Origin: Caenispirillum salinarum AK4
GTDB lineage: Bacteria > Pseudomonadota > Alphaproteobacteria > Rhodospirillales > Rhodospirillaceae
NCBI RefSeq assembly: GCF_000315795.1
Contig: NZ_ANHY01000017.1
Coordinates: forward strand, 124,001 to 188,000
Length of the DNA stretch: 64,000 nt
Reading direction: 5' to 3'
This document shows positions 25,313-33,895 of the stretch, in pieces. The notes below the pieces were generated by a model that saw only the letters and a list, made by a program, of their open reading frames with translations, did no database searches and was not told where the DNA came from. Position 1 is the stretch's first letter, and each line of letters begins with the position of its first letter. The position numbers and the translations under genes were made by a program.

Positions 25313-26127
25313 TGCGAATCCTCCGGGGCGCCGTGGCCCGCATGAAAGCGGCGGCCGCCGAGCCACGCCCGGCCGCGCCGCCACAGGTCGTAAACACCGC
25401 CGACGCCAACCGTTCCGCCGATCAGCGTGTCAAACCGCGCCGGGTCGCGGGACCGCGCGGCATCGGCCAGCAGGTCCATCTGCGACGCCAGCGCGTCCTC
25501 CAGCACCGCCCTCCAGCTTTCGACGGAGCGGCCGGAGGCGGCGCGCGGGTCGATGGGCGGCCCGAAGCGGCACAGGGCCTCGGGCGTCCGCTCGTCCCAG
25601 AAGGGGTACTCCACCGCCAGCGGCACCAGCAGGGCGTTGGGCACGCGGGCAGCCAGATGCGCGATGCCGGGACGCAAGGACACGGGCCGGGTGCGGGCGT
25701 CGGTGAAATGCCCCTCCGCCGTCACCCACAGCATGGCGTCGCGCCGGGCCAGCACGCCGCGGCTCTCGCGCAGAAAGGTGGCAGCCCCGCGCCGGCTGTC
25801 GCGCTCGATGCCGAACAGGCCGATGCGCGCCATGAAGCGATAGCGCTCCAGGGCCTCGGCGTCGATCGGACCGAAGCCGGGGCGGTCGGGAAACAGGTGG
25901 GTCGCCAGCACCATGATGAAGGCCGGGTCCCACCAGGACGGATGGTTGAGGTACACGATGACGGAACGCCCCGGCGGCAGCCGGGGGCGCCCGTCGCGGG
26001 CGATGCGCACGGCGTGGAAGGCCTTGCGCATCTGTCGCGTCATCACCCCGCCGAAGAAGCGGACCAGGGCCGGCTTGCGGCGCCGGACGACCTCCGGCGG
26101 CGGGATGGGGCTCCCGCCGTCGCTCAT
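25309..26127 (-). CDS. PlsC-like acyltransferase, probable carotenoid ester step (CrtO-like role)
   Basis: This 272-residue acyltransferase of the 1-acylglycerol-3-phosphate acyltransferase superfamily has the catalytic H-x4-D motif in N-H-P-S-W-W-D-P (about 65-72). A later E-G-H-F-T-D region (about 142) stands where PlsC proteins carry their second conserved block. It starts 2 bp after the stop of the desaturase gene and overlaps the glycosyltransferase start. Its place between desaturase and glycosyltransferase suggests acylation of a carotenoid glycoside, the role of CrtO in staphyloxanthin, although that protein is a different acyltransferase type. Confidence 0.8.
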   Translation of the reverse strand: MSDGGSPIPPPEVVRRRKPALVRFFGGVMTRQMRKAFHAVRIARDGRPRLPPGRSVIVYLNHPSWWDPAFIMVLATHLFPDRPGFGPIDAEALERYRFMARIGLFGIERDSRRGAATFLRESRGVLARRDAMLWVTAEGHFTDARTRPVSLRPGIAHLAARVPNALLVPLAVEYPFWDERTPEALCRFGPPIDPRAASGRSVESWRAVLEDALASQMDLLADAARSRDPARFDTLIGGTVGVGGVYDLWRRGRAWLGGRRFHAGHGAPEDSQ

Positions 26128-26129
26128 GG

Positions 26130-27689
26130 TCAGGCCACACCGGCCTTGGCGGTCGCCGCGGCGCCCTGGCCGGTCATGTCCTGGTCGAGCGTGTCGCCGG
26201 CGATCCAGCCGCTCATCATCACCATGGGCATGCCGGGGCCCGGGTGCGCCGCGCCCCCGGCCAGGTATAGGCCCTTCAGGTCGCGCGATCGGTTGCCGGG
26301 TTTGAAGGCGCCCATGAACCGCCCGTGGCTCGCCAGGCCGTAGATGGCGCCGTTGAGCACATGATAGCGGTCGTGGATGTCCTGCGGGGTCAGTGCGCGC
26401 TCGTGGACGATGCGCTCCTCGATGTCCTCCATGCCGGCGGTTCGCTTGAGCTTGCCGAGGATGGTCCGCCGGTATTCCGGCAGCATCTTCGACCAGTCGT
26501 GGTGCGGCCGCAGGTAGGGCGTGTGAACCAGCACGTACAGGGCCTCGCCGCCCGGCGGCGCCACCTCGGGCTCGGTGCGGGCGGGGGCGGCCAGATAGCA
26601 CGTCGGGTCCGGCGCGGGCTCGCCCTTGTTGTAGATGGTGTCGAACTCTTCCTCGGGATCGCGGGAGAAGACGAAGTCGTGGTGTGCCAGGTGGTCGTAG
26701 GCCTTGTTCAGGCCCAGGTACAGCACCACGCCCGAACACGCGGGCTCGTAGGACCGGCGGGAATGGAAGGTGGCCGCCGGGTTGCCGCCGACCAGTTCGT
26801 CGTAGGTGCGGATGCTGTCCATGTTGGACACGACGGCCGCGACCGGCACGGTTTCGCCGGCGGTGGTCTCCACCGCCGTCACCTGTCCGTCTTCGGACAG
26901 GATGCGCGACACACCCACACCCATGCGCAGGTCGGCCCCCTTGCGCGCCGCCAGTTCGGCCAGTGCCACGGGCACCGCGCGCGTGCCGCCGCGCGGATAC
27001 CAGATGCCCTCGGACGTCTGCATGTGGCCGATGGCGCACAGCACCGCCGGCGAGGCGTAAGGCGACGAGCCCACGTACTGCACGAAGTGGTCCAGCATCT
27101 GCGCCGCGCGCTTCTCGGGCACATGGCCGCGGATGGTGCCGGCGACGGTGGAGCCCATGCGCAGCGCCAGCACGTCGGAGAGGGTGGAAATGTTCATGCT
27201 GCCCTTGATGGACAGCGTGTCCTTTATGTCCTCCACGGCCTTCCAGAAGAAGAACCTCTCGGAAATGTCGTGCAGGCGCTCGGATTGCTTGATGAAGGCC
27301 TTGTAGCCGTCGCCCGTCCCGGCGCCCGAAAAGGCGTCCAGCGACGCCGCCATGCGGTCGACGTTTTCCTGCAGGTCCAGGACCGTGCCGTCCTCGAAAA
27401 AGCAGCGCCACTGCGGGTCCAGGCGGATGAGGTCGAGGTGGTCGTTCACGTCCTCGCCGGCCTCGGCGAAGATGCGCTTGAGCACGCGCGGCACCGTCAG
27501 GATGGTGGGGCCCATGTCGAAGCGGAAGCCCTCGGCTTCGTGCACGGCAGCCTTGCCGCCGAGCCACGGGTTGCGCTCGAACAGGATGACCTTGCGCCCG
27601 CGGGCGGCCAGGGTCGCCGCCGCCGCCAGGCCGCCCAGGCCGCCGCCGACGACGGCGATGGGCAGGGATTCGCTCATGGTCCGGGTCAT
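26130..27689 (-). CDS. CrtI/CrtN/CrtP-family carotenoid oxidoreductase, copy 2
   Basis: This 519-residue FAD enzyme has an N-terminal dinucleotide fold V-V-G-G-G-L-G-G-L-A-A-A (about 12-23), E-R-N-P-W-L-G-G-K-A (FAD ribose/phosphate), and F-D-M-G-P-T-I-L-T near 57. The C-terminal FAD motif L-Y-L-A-G-G-A-A-H-P-G-P-G-M-P-M-V-M-M-S-G near 480 is typical of phytoene/dehydrosqualene desaturases and their terminal-methyl-oxidising CrtP paralogues. Which of the two copies desaturates and which oxidises is not decided by sequence reading. GGAGGG lies 9 nt before the ATG, and the gene follows copy 1 by 16 bp. Confidence 0.88.
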   Translation of the reverse strand: MTRTMSESLPIAVVGGGLGGLAAAATLAARGRKVILFERNPWLGGKAAVHEAEGFRFDMGPTILTVPRVLKRIFAEAGEDVNDHLDLIRLDPQWRCFFEDGTVLDLQENVDRMAASLDAFSGAGTGDGYKAFIKQSERLHDISERFFFWKAVEDIKDTLSIKGSMNISTLSDVLALRMGSTVAGTIRGHVPEKRAAQMLDHFVQYVGSSPYASPAVLCAIGHMQTSEGIWYPRGGTRAVPVALAELAARKGADLRMGVGVSRILSEDGQVTAVETTAGETVPVAAVVSNMDSIRTYDELVGGNPAATFHSRRSYEPACSGVVLYLGLNKAYDHLAHHDFVFSRDPEEEFDTIYNKGEPAPDPTCYLAAPARTEPEVAPPGGEALYVLVHTPYLRPHHDWSKMLPEYRRTILGKLKRTAGMEDIEERIVHERALTPQDIHDRYHVLNGAIYGLASHGRFMGAFKPGNRSRDLKGLYLAGGAAHPGPGMPMVMMSGWIAGDTLDQDMTGQGAAATAKAGVA

Positions 27690-27705
27690 GGGTGGGTCCC
27701 TCCGC

Positions 27706-29250
27706 TTACTCGGCCGCCGCCAGGGCGGGTTCGTGGTCCAGGGCGCTCTGGCGCAGCGCCGGGGTCAGGGTCAGGTTGAGGTCTTCGGCGATCAGCTTGG
27801 ACGTGATGCGCGCGCCCTCGAAGATGACGGGCAGGCCGCTGCCGGGGTGAGTGCCGCCGCCGACCAGATAGACGCCGTCCAGGTCCTCGAACCGGTTGTG
27901 CGGGCGGAAGCCCAGCATCTGGGTCAGGTTGTGGGCCAGGTTGAACGTCGCCCCCTTGTGAACGTGCAGGCCGTCGCGCCAGTCGTCGGGCGTGAACACC
28001 TTCTCGAAGGTCGCCCGGCGCTCCAGGTCGGGCACGCCCATCTCCGCCAGCCGGTCGAGCACGAGGCGGCGGTAGCCGGCCTTCTCTTTCGACCAGTCGA
28101 TATGCTCGGACTGGTGGGGGACGGGCACCAGCACATACAGCGCCCGCTTGCCCGGCGGCGCCATGGTCGGGTCGGTGGCGCCGGCGTTCTGGACGTAGAC
28201 CGAGGGACGGTCGGGCAGCTCGCGGCCGTCCTCGATCTGGCGAATGTTGCGCTTGTAGTCCTCGGCCAGGAAGATGGTGTGGTGGTCCAGGTCGGCCGCC
28301 GTGTCGTCGACGCCCAGCCACATCATGAAGGTGGAACAGCTGAACTTCTTGCGGTCGATCTTGGCGTCCGTCCACTTCCGCCGCAGGTGGTCGGGCACCA
28401 GATGCGTCATGGCGTGGGCAAAATCGGCGTTCATCACCAGCGCGTCGCACTCGTGGCGGCCCTGGTCGGTGACGACGGCCTTGGCGCGACGCCTGTCGAA
28501 CTCGATGCCGGTCACGCCTTCGTTCAAGCGGATGTCCACGCCCATGGACCGCGCCAGGTCCGCCATGGCCTCGACCACCGCCGCGCATCCGCCGATGGGA
28601 TGATAGACGCCGTGGCCATATTCCAGGTACGACAGGATGGTAAACAGGCTGGGGCAGCGGAACGGCGACATGCCCAGATACTTGCTCTGGAACGAGAAGC
28701 TCAGGCGCACGCGCTCGTCGTCGAAGTAGCGCGACAGGTCCTTGTCCACGCTGGCGGTGGGGCGCAGGAAGCGCAGGGACTTGAGCACGTCGGGCCGCAG
28801 GTAGTCCTTCACCCCCTCGAAGGGGTTTTCCAGCACCGGGCGGAAGGCCGTCAGCTTCCGGCGGTTGTCTTCCAGGAAGGCGGGCAGGTTGGCGGCGTCG
28901 TGCGGGTTGAGGCGCGAAACCTGGCGCTGCAGCTCCTCGATGCGGTCGCTGGCGCGGATCTCACCGCCGCCCTCGAAGACCAGCCGGTACATGGGATCGA
29001 GCTTGCGCATTTCCACATGGTCGGCCAGCCTTGTGCCGCACGCCTCGAAGATCTCTTCCAGGATGCGCGGGTAAAGGAAGAACGTGGGGCCCATGTCGAA
29101 GCGGAAGCCCTCGGCCTCGATGGCGGAACACCGGCCGCCCACACGGTCGCGCCGTTCCAGAACGGTAACGTCGGCGCCGTGACGGGCGAGCAGAAGCGCC
29201 GCGGCCAAGCCTCCCGGGCCGGCTCCGACAATGGTGACGCGCTGCGACAT
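27706..29250 (-). CDS. CrtI/CrtN-family carotenoid desaturase, copy 1
   Basis: This 514-residue FAD-dependent enzyme begins [18 protein letters not shown], followed by E-R-R-D-R-V-G-G-R and [10 protein letters not shown] near residue 48. The C-terminal signature [19 protein letters not shown] is present near 470. The motif set is that of phytoene or 4,4'-diapophytoene desaturases. The ATG at 29250 has GGAGGAGA upstream; a 42-codon extension in frame would run through the divergent promoter region. First gene of the minus-strand carotenoid operon. Confidence 0.9.
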   Translation of the reverse strand: MSQRVTIVGAGPGGLAAALLLARHGADVTVLERRDRVGGRCSAIEAEGFRFDMGPTFFLYPRILEEIFEACGTRLADHVEMRKLDPMYRLVFEGGGEIRASDRIEELQRQVSRLNPHDAANLPAFLEDNRRKLTAFRPVLENPFEGVKDYLRPDVLKSLRFLRPTASVDKDLSRYFDDERVRLSFSFQSKYLGMSPFRCPSLFTILSYLEYGHGVYHPIGGCAAVVEAMADLARSMGVDIRLNEGVTGIEFDRRRAKAVVTDQGRHECDALVMNADFAHAMTHLVPDHLRRKWTDAKIDRKKFSCSTFMMWLGVDDTAADLDHHTIFLAEDYKRNIRQIEDGRELPDRPSVYVQNAGATDPTMAPPGKRALYVLVPVPHQSEHIDWSKEKAGYRRLVLDRLAEMGVPDLERRATFEKVFTPDDWRDGLHVHKGATFNLAHNLTQMLGFRPHNRFEDLDGVYLVGGGTHPGSGLPVIFEGARITSKLIAEDLNLTLTPALRQSALDHEPALAAAE

Positions 29251-29329
29251 GAGCACTCTCCTCCGTTGACTGGCGGCGCCGGCGCTCCGGGGGAACCGGC
29301 GTTGCATAACCTGTGCGGCGTTGCTTGCC

Positions 29330-29349
29330 GTGGTTGTCTGTTGAACCAC
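29330..29349. promoter_or_regulatory. Dyad in the divergent carotenoid promoter region
   Basis: GTGGTT and AACCAC arms flank 8 nt (GTCTGTTG). It lies 80 bp from the desaturase ATG and 47 bp from the aldehyde dehydrogenase ATG, positioned to control both directions. No regulator gene is adjacent. Confidence 0.45.
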
Positions 29350-29395
29350 TACGACGGTCCCAGGCGTAAGGATCACCGATCACTGGAGGACAGGG

Positions 29396-30853
29396 ATGCG
29401 CGACGACGACAACAGGGACGCCCGGGCCGACGCTTCCGACGCCGACGCCGCAACCGCCACCGCCCGCCGCGTGGCCGCTGCCCGTGCGGCGCAGGGCCTA
29501 TGGGGGCGCACGCCGCTGCGCCGCCGCCTCAAGGTCATCCGCCGCCTGCGCCGCATGATCGGCCGCCGCGCGACCGACCTGGCAGGCGCGGTGCGCACCT
29601 ACGGCGGCCGCCAGCCCGGCGAGACGCTGATGGCAGAGGTCCTGCCACTGGCCGAGGCCTGCCGCTTCCTGGAACGCGAGGCCGGCGACCTTCTCGCCCC
29701 GCGCAAGCTGGGCGGGGAGGGGCGGCCGGCCTGGCTGTCGGGCACCTCGGCCGTGGTCACGCCCGAGCCCCTGGGCGTGGTGCTGATTTTGGCGCCGAGC
29801 AACTATCCGCTCATGCTGCCGGGCATCCAGATCGTCCAGGCGCTGGTGGCGGGCAACGCGGTGGTGGTCAAGCCCGCGCCACAGTGCGCGGCGCCGCTCT
29901 ACAAGCTGGCGGCCATGCTCGACCACGCCGGGCTGCCCGAAGGGCTGCTGCACGTGCTGGGAGAGACCGTGGCCGAGGCCGAGGCCGCCATGGACGCGGG
30001 CGTCGACAAGGTTCTGCTCACGGGCTCGGCGGAAACGGGCAAGGCCGTCCAGCGCCGCCTGGCCGAGACGCTGACGCCGGCCACCATGGAACTGTCGGGG
30101 TCGGACGCGGTGGTGGTGCTGCCGCGTGCCGACCTGGACCTGGTGGCGCGCTCCGTCGCCTATGGCCTGCGGCTCAACGGCGGGGCGACGTGCATCGCGC
30201 CGCGCCGGGTGTTCGTCCCGCGCGAGGCGGCGGCGGCGCTGGAGCGCAAGCTGCTGTACGAGATCGCTTCCATTCCCGCCGTGCCGGTGCCGCTGCCGGT
30301 GCGCCGCCAACTGCATGACCTGGTCCGGCAGGCGGAATCGGACGGCGCGCGCCTCGCCCACGGGACCTTCGACCCCGCCGAAGGGGCGCTCAAGCCGGTC
30401 GTGGTGGCGGACGCCGCGCCCTGGATGGGCCTGTTGCAGGCGGACGTCTTCGCGCCGGTGGTCTCGCTGGTGCCGGTGGCCGACACCCAGGCCGCCGTGG
30501 AGCAGGCCAACGAATGCCCCTACGGCCTGGGCGCCACCGTCTTCGGACCCGAGAAGGCGGCGCGCGAGGTGGCCGAGGCCCTGCGGGTGGGGGGCGTGAC
30601 CATCAACGACATCATCGTGCCCACGGCCGACCCGCGGCTTCCCTTCGGCGGGCGCGGGCGCAGCGGCTTCGGCGTCACGCGCGGCACGGAAGGGCTTCTC
30701 GAACTGACGCATCCCAAGGTAATATCCACACGCAAGGGGCGATTCCGTCCCCACCTGCGGCCGCCCTCGGAGGCTGACGCGAAGTTGGCGGCGGGGTGGT
30801 TGCGCCTGGTGCATGGCGGCCTAGGTGGTCTGTTCCGGGGCCGGCGTCCGTAA
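29396..30853 (+). CDS. Aldehyde dehydrogenase, probable carotenoid aldehyde oxidation (AldH-like)
   Basis: This 485-residue NAD(P)-dependent enzyme has all key residues: Asn136 (A-P-S-N-Y-P), Lys159 (V-V-V-K-P), the G-S-A-E-T-G cofactor turn (210-215), general base Glu232 (M-E-L-S-G) and nucleophile Cys266 (G-G-A-T-C-I-A-P). Shape and the hydrophobic C-terminus resemble class-3/ALDH3-type enzymes acting on long aldehydes. GGAGGACAGGG precedes the ATG. It is divergent from the desaturase operon. In staphyloxanthin synthesis an ALDH oxidises the 4,4'-diaponeurosporenal aldehyde to the acid, which fits the neighbours here. The substrate is inferred. Confidence 0.88.
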   Translation: MRDDDNRDARADASDADAATATARRVAAARAAQGLWGRTPLRRRLKVIRRLRRMIGRRATDLAGAVRTYGGRQPGETLMAEVLPLAEACRFLEREAGDLLAPRKLGGEGRPAWLSGTSAVVTPEPLGVVLILAPSNYPLMLPGIQIVQALVAGNAVVVKPAPQCAAPLYKLAAMLDHAGLPEGLLHVLGETVAEAEAAMDAGVDKVLLTGSAETGKAVQRRLAETLTPATMELSGSDAVVVLPRADLDLVARSVAYGLRLNGGATCIAPRRVFVPREAAAALERKLLYEIASIPAVPVPLPVRRQLHDLVRQAESDGARLAHGTFDPAEGALKPVVVADAAPWMGLLQADVFAPVVSLVPVADTQAAVEQANECPYGLGATVFGPEKAAREVAEALRVGGVTINDIIVPTADPRLPFGGRGRSGFGVTRGTEGLLELTHPKVISTRKGRFRPHLRPPSEADAKLAAGWLRLVHGGLGGLFRGRRP

Positions 30854-30907
30854 CAAGCGGAATGGCGCCCCCAGGCGCCCGGTCTGGTACGGATACGGAG
30901 GGATGAC

Positions 30908-31423
30908 GTGAAAGCGCGCACAGTGATGGGGCTGGCGGCCGTTCTGCCGCTGGTCGGGTATGTCGCCGTGGCGGCGGTGAAGGGGCGGGACGCCGTCTGG
31001 CCCACGCTGTTCGGCCCGCCCGAGCGCCACGCCGTGGTGTTCGAGGACTGGGACCGCGAGCCGGCGAGCAATGAATACATCCTTTGCCCGGCGGGCCTGT
31101 GCCGGGGTGAAACCCATGGGGAGGCGCCGGAGTTCGCCGTGCCCGCCGCCGACCTCAAGGCGGCGTGGGAGCGCATCGTGGCGTCCAAGCCCCATACCGA
31201 GCGCCTGGCCTGGGACGAGGCCGCCATGCAGGGCGACTGGGAGGTGCGCACCCCCGTCCTGCGCTTCCCCGATACGGTGACGGCGCGGTTCGTGCCGCTG
31301 GCGGAGGACCGCTCCACCCTGGCGGTCTTCAGTCGTTCCCACTACGGCAAGAGCGACCTTGGCACCAACGGCCGCCGGGTGACGCAGTGGCTGGACGACC
31401 TGCGCGCGGAGGTGGCGGCATGA
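30908..31423 (+). CDS. DUF1499-family protein
   Basis: This 171-residue protein has an N-terminal hydrophobic segment (V-M-G-L-A-A-V-L-P-L-V-G-Y-V-A-V-A-A-V) and two cysteines in I-L-C-P-A-G-L-C near residue 58. The C-terminal half has R-F-P-D-T-V-T-A-R-F-V-P and S-R-S-H-Y-G-K-S-D-L-G-x-N-x-x-R, the conserved block of DUF1499 proteins (unknown function, membrane-anchored or exported). The GTG start at 30908 has CGGAGGG upstream. It is 54 bp after the aldehyde dehydrogenase and overlaps the next gene by ATGA. Confidence 0.8.
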   Translation: MKARTVMGLAAVLPLVGYVAVAAVKGRDAVWPTLFGPPERHAVVFEDWDREPASNEYILCPAGLCRGETHGEAPEFAVPAADLKAAWERIVASKPHTERLAWDEAAMQGDWEVRTPVLRFPDTVTARFVPLAEDRSTLAVFSRSHYGKSDLGTNGRRVTQWLDDLRAEVAA

Positions 31424-31890
31424 CCATGATCCGACGCCTTGTCCGTCCGTTCGCCATCGTTTCCGCCCTGGCCGCCGCAGCCGCGCCCCTTGCGGCGCAA
31501 ACCGTCAATGCCGTGGCGGCCCGTGTCGCCCCGGGCATCACGGTGTCCGTCGCGGGTGTCGCCAGCGACCGCGGCAACGTGCGCATCGCCGTGTGCACGC
31601 AGGACGAGTTCCTCAAGCCGGGATGCCGCTTCGTCGCCTCCGCCCCCGCCGCCGTGGGCACGGTGACGCTGATGGTGCCCGACGTTCCGCCGGGGACCTA
31701 CGCGGTGCAGGCCTACCACGACGAGAACGCCAACGCGAAAATCGACCGTTCGTTCTTCGGCACGCCCAAGGAAGGCGTCGGCTTCAGCAACGGCGCCAAG
31801 ATCAACTTCGGCCCGCCCGACTTCGGCGAGGCGGCCGTCGAGGTCGGCGAGGATGAAGCCTTCACCGTGGTGCCGCTCAAGTACTTCTGA
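31420..31890 (+). CDS. DUF2141-family exported protein
   Basis: This 156-residue protein has a signal peptide (residues 1-28, ending P-L-A-A-Q-T) and the DUF2141 beta-sandwich pattern: G-N-V-R-I-A-V-C-T-Q-D-E-F-L (about 47-60), P-P-G-T-Y-A-V-Q-A-Y-H-D-E-N-A-N-A-K-I-D (about 90-109), and F-G-T-P-K-E-G-V-G-F-S-N. The D-x-N-x-N-x-K-I-D stretch looks like a calcium-binding loop. Function is unknown. Coupled to the DUF1499 gene by ATGA. Confidence 0.85.
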   Translation: MTMIRRLVRPFAIVSALAAAAAPLAAQTVNAVAARVAPGITVSVAGVASDRGNVRIAVCTQDEFLKPGCRFVASAPAAVGTVTLMVPDVPPGTYAVQAYHDENANAKIDRSFFGTPKEGVGFSNGAKINFGPPDFGEAAVEVGEDEAFTVVPLKYF

Positions 31891-31893
31891 GGC

Positions 31894-32391
31894 CTACTCC
31901 AGTCCGGGACCCTGCGCCGGGGTTCCGCCCCAGGGCATGACGGGCACGGTGGAGAGGCTGTTCTTGGGACTGCCCTCCACCAGCTTGTCGCTGTAGACCA
32001 GATAGACCAGCGTGTTGTGCGGCCGGTCGTGGAAGCGCACCACCTGCAGGCGCTTGAACATGATCGATCGGCGCTCGCTGAAGACCTGCTCGCCGTCCTC
32101 CAGTTCTTCCTTGATGGTGATCGGCCCCACCTGCCGGCAGGCGATGGCGGCGTCGGAGGTGTCCTCCGCCAGTCCCAGCGCCCCGCTGATGCCCCCGGTG
32201 CGCGCCCGGCTGACGTGGCAGACGACGCCGTCCACCTTGGGGTCCTCGAAGGCGTCGACGCAGATCTTGTGGTCCGGGCCGACCATCTTCCAGACCGTGG
32301 AAACGCAGCCCACTTCCGCGGCCTGCGCGGGCGGGCCGGCGGCAAGCATCAGGGCGGTGAGGCCGGGCAGGAAAAGGCCGAGGCGGCGCAT
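31894..32391 (-). CDS. creA: CreA family protein
   Basis: This 165-residue exported protein has a signal peptide (residues 1-24, ending A-Q-A-A-E) and the CreA pattern: [20 protein letters not shown] near 25, [12 protein letters not shown], then [18 protein letters not shown] near 136. CreA function is not known. The ATG at 32391 has GGAGA upstream. It is convergent with the DUF2141 gene, whose stop is 3 bp away. Confidence 0.88.
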   Translation of the reverse strand: MRRLGLFLPGLTALMLAAGPPAQAAEVGCVSTVWKMVGPDHKICVDAFEDPKVDGVVCHVSRARTGGISGALGLAEDTSDAAIACRQVGPITIKEELEDGEQVFSERRSIMFKRLQVVRFHDRPHNTLVYLVYSDKLVEGSPKNSLSTVPVMPWGGTPAQGPGLE

Positions 32392-32725
32392 GGGCGGATC
32401 TCCGGCTGGGGTGGCACGCTGCCACGGGCATAGCATCCCGGTCCCGTCCGGTCCATGGCGACCGGTCGGCCGGGGCCCCCTGTCGCGCGTACGTTGAAAC
32501 GCGATTCGCGCGTTTTGACGGATGACCGGCGTCACGCAAGTGTCAGTTGTTGATGGCATTTTCATGACGGGCTGGACATTCCGCGCGGGAAGGCGGAGGG
32601 TTGGGATTTCCGGCGGGCTTCCCGTCCCGCCGCGACCGGCGCGCCGTCTTCTGGTGCGGCCGCTGACCCGCGTACATCGCTACGCCCAAACGGGGAATCA
32701 ATCTCAAGTCTTCTCGCCATGACTG

Positions 32726-32743
32726 TTTAACCTTCAGGTTTAA
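32726..32743. promoter_or_regulatory. AT-rich 18-bp dyad upstream of luxI
   Basis: TTTAACCTTCAGGTTTAA pairs at 14 of 18 positions (7 of 9 base pairs). Its size matches lux-box operators, but the sequence is not a standard lux box. It lies 83 bp before the luxI ATG and 1 bp before a terminator hairpin. Confidence 0.4.
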
Positions 32744-32744
32744 G

Positions 32745-32772
32745 CACCCTGAGGGGTTGCTCAGGGTGTTTT
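32745..32772 (+). terminator. Intrinsic terminator in the luxI leader
   Basis: CACCCTGAG and CTCAGGGTG form a perfect 9-bp stem with a GGGTTG loop, followed by TTTT. It points toward luxI (start 32827), so it either ends a short upstream transcript or acts as an attenuator for luxI. Confidence 0.75.
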
Positions 32773-32826
32773 CCTCCCCGTTTTCGCGTCCAATCGGACC
32801 ACTAAAGCGATAACGGAGAGGGACCA

Positions 32827-33465
32827 ATGCTCGACTGCCTGACCTGGGGCACAGCCCATCATTTCGGCAACGCCCTTGCCGGCCAGCACCGGCTGCGCTA
32901 TCGCGTCTTCGTGCAGCGGGCCGGCTGGAACGTGCCCCACATCAACGAGATGGAGTGGGACCAGTACGATACGCCGGCCGCCCACTACCTGGTGTGGCGC
33001 GACGACGACGGCGAAGCGCGCGGCGTGGTCCGCTTCAGCCCCACCAACGTCCCCTACATGATTGCCGACATCTGGCCCGAGATGGTGACCGACGTCCCGC
33101 TGCCGCGCGACACGCTGACGTGGGAGGCGACCCGCCTGGCCGTCGATCCGTCCGCCTCGCCGGCCCTGCGCCGCCAGATCCGCCGGGAGATGGTGGTCGG
33201 CATCATGGAGTTCGGCCTGATGTACGGCGTGCAGCGCTACATCCACCTGATGCCGCCGACCTTCGTGCGCTCGTTCCTGCTGGGCAACGGCATGAACACC
33301 TGGGCCGTCGGCCCCACCCGGCGCATCGACGGCGTGCCTTGCACGGTGTGGCTGACCGAGGTTTCCGCCGAGCGGCTGGAGACGGTGCGCAAGGTCACGG
33401 GCGTGCGCCAGCCGGTCCTGCGCCTGGCAGACGACGACGCCATGGCCCCTGCGGTGGCCGCATGA
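32827..33465 (+). CDS. LuxI-family acyl-homoserine-lactone synthase
   Basis: This 212-residue enzyme makes N-acyl-homoserine lactones from S-adenosylmethionine and an acyl donor. All invariant LuxI residues are present, offset by one from LuxI numbering: Arg24 and Phe28 in R-Y-R-V-F-V, Trp34, Asp45 and Asp48 in E-W-D-Q-Y-D, Arg69 in V-R-F, and Glu100 and Arg103 in T-W-E-A-T-R-L-A-V. GGAGAGGG precedes the ATG. The stop overlaps the next small ORF as ATGA. No LuxR gene is adjacent. Acyl chain length cannot be predicted here. Confidence 0.92.
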   Translation: MLDCLTWGTAHHFGNALAGQHRLRYRVFVQRAGWNVPHINEMEWDQYDTPAAHYLVWRDDDGEARGVVRFSPTNVPYMIADIWPEMVTDVPLPRDTLTWEATRLAVDPSASPALRRQIRREMVVGIMEFGLMYGVQRYIHLMPPTFVRSFLLGNGMNTWAVGPTRRIDGVPCTVWLTEVSAERLETVRKVTGVRQPVLRLADDDAMAPAVAA

Positions 33466-33656
33466 CGGCCGCCCCGGTCCACCATCGGCGGCCGTCCCAG
33501 GCTTCGGACGACGCCGCCGCCGAACGCCACATCGTCGAAGGGCTCTGCTACCTGGAGCGCGAGGCCGACCGCGCCGCGCTCAAGGACCTGGCGACCACCA
33601 TCCGCGCTGCTCTCGACATCTACACCCACACCCGAGGCCAGGAGTGCGACGCATGA
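33462..33656 (+). CDS. Small protein of unknown function coupled to luxI
   Basis: This 64-residue, mostly helical, soluble protein (centre: E-R-H-I-V-E-G-L-C-Y-L-E-R-E-A-D-R-A-A-L) has no signal peptide or membrane segment. The ATG (33462) overlaps the luxI stop as ATGA and its own stop overlaps the following ORF the same way. That double coupling and consistent codon use argue for a real gene. No family recognised. Confidence 0.7.
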   Translation: MTAAPVHHRRPSQASDDAAAERHIVEGLCYLEREADRAALKDLATTIRAALDIYTHTRGQECDA

Positions 33657-33838
33657 GCACCGTCATTCCGTTTCCGACGCAGGTTCTCGACCAGGCGCTT
33701 GCCGACGACGACCAGCGCCAGGCCCTGCGCGCCATGCTGCGCTACCTGCACCGCGAGATGAGCGACACCAACCTGCCCACAACCGCCGCCGCCATCGCGC
33801 TCGCGATGCAGGCCCTGGACCACGAGTGGCCGGAATAG
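33653..33838 (+). CDS. Second small protein of unknown function in the luxI operon
   Basis: This 61-residue, predicted helical protein (M-S-T-V-I-P-F-P-T-Q-V-L-D-Q-A-L, then Q-R-Q-A-L-R-A-M-L-R-Y-L-H-R-E-M) is soluble. The ATG overlaps the preceding stop (ATGA). The dioxygenase gene begins 57 bp downstream. No family recognised; it may act as an accessory subunit with its neighbour. Confidence 0.7.
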   Translation: MSTVIPFPTQVLDQALADDDQRQALRAMLRYLHREMSDTNLPTTAAAIALAMQALDHEWPE

Positions 33839-33895
33839 GCCGCGCCTTGCGCGCCGCCGGCCACCGAGCAAACGACTGAAGAGGATACCATCGCC

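Larger units (their letters stand above)
32392..32826. other. Intergenic region between creA and luxI
   Basis: A 435-bp stretch with no convincing gene. It should contain the creA promoter (minus) and the luxI promoter (plus). Its right part carries an AT-rich dyad (32726-32743) directly followed by an intrinsic terminator on the plus strand (32745-32772), listed separately. The dyad and terminator stand out from GC-rich surroundings. Confidence 0.5.

Noticed and set aside
24164-31890. Phytoene or dehydrosqualene synthase within the carotenoid locus
   Set aside because: No protein with the D-x-x-x-D squalene/phytoene synthase motifs is encoded here; the precursor enzyme must be elsewhere.
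32522-32722. Small plus-strand ORF upstream of luxI
   Set aside because: No clear ribosome binding site, low-complexity basic sequence, and no coupling to luxI.
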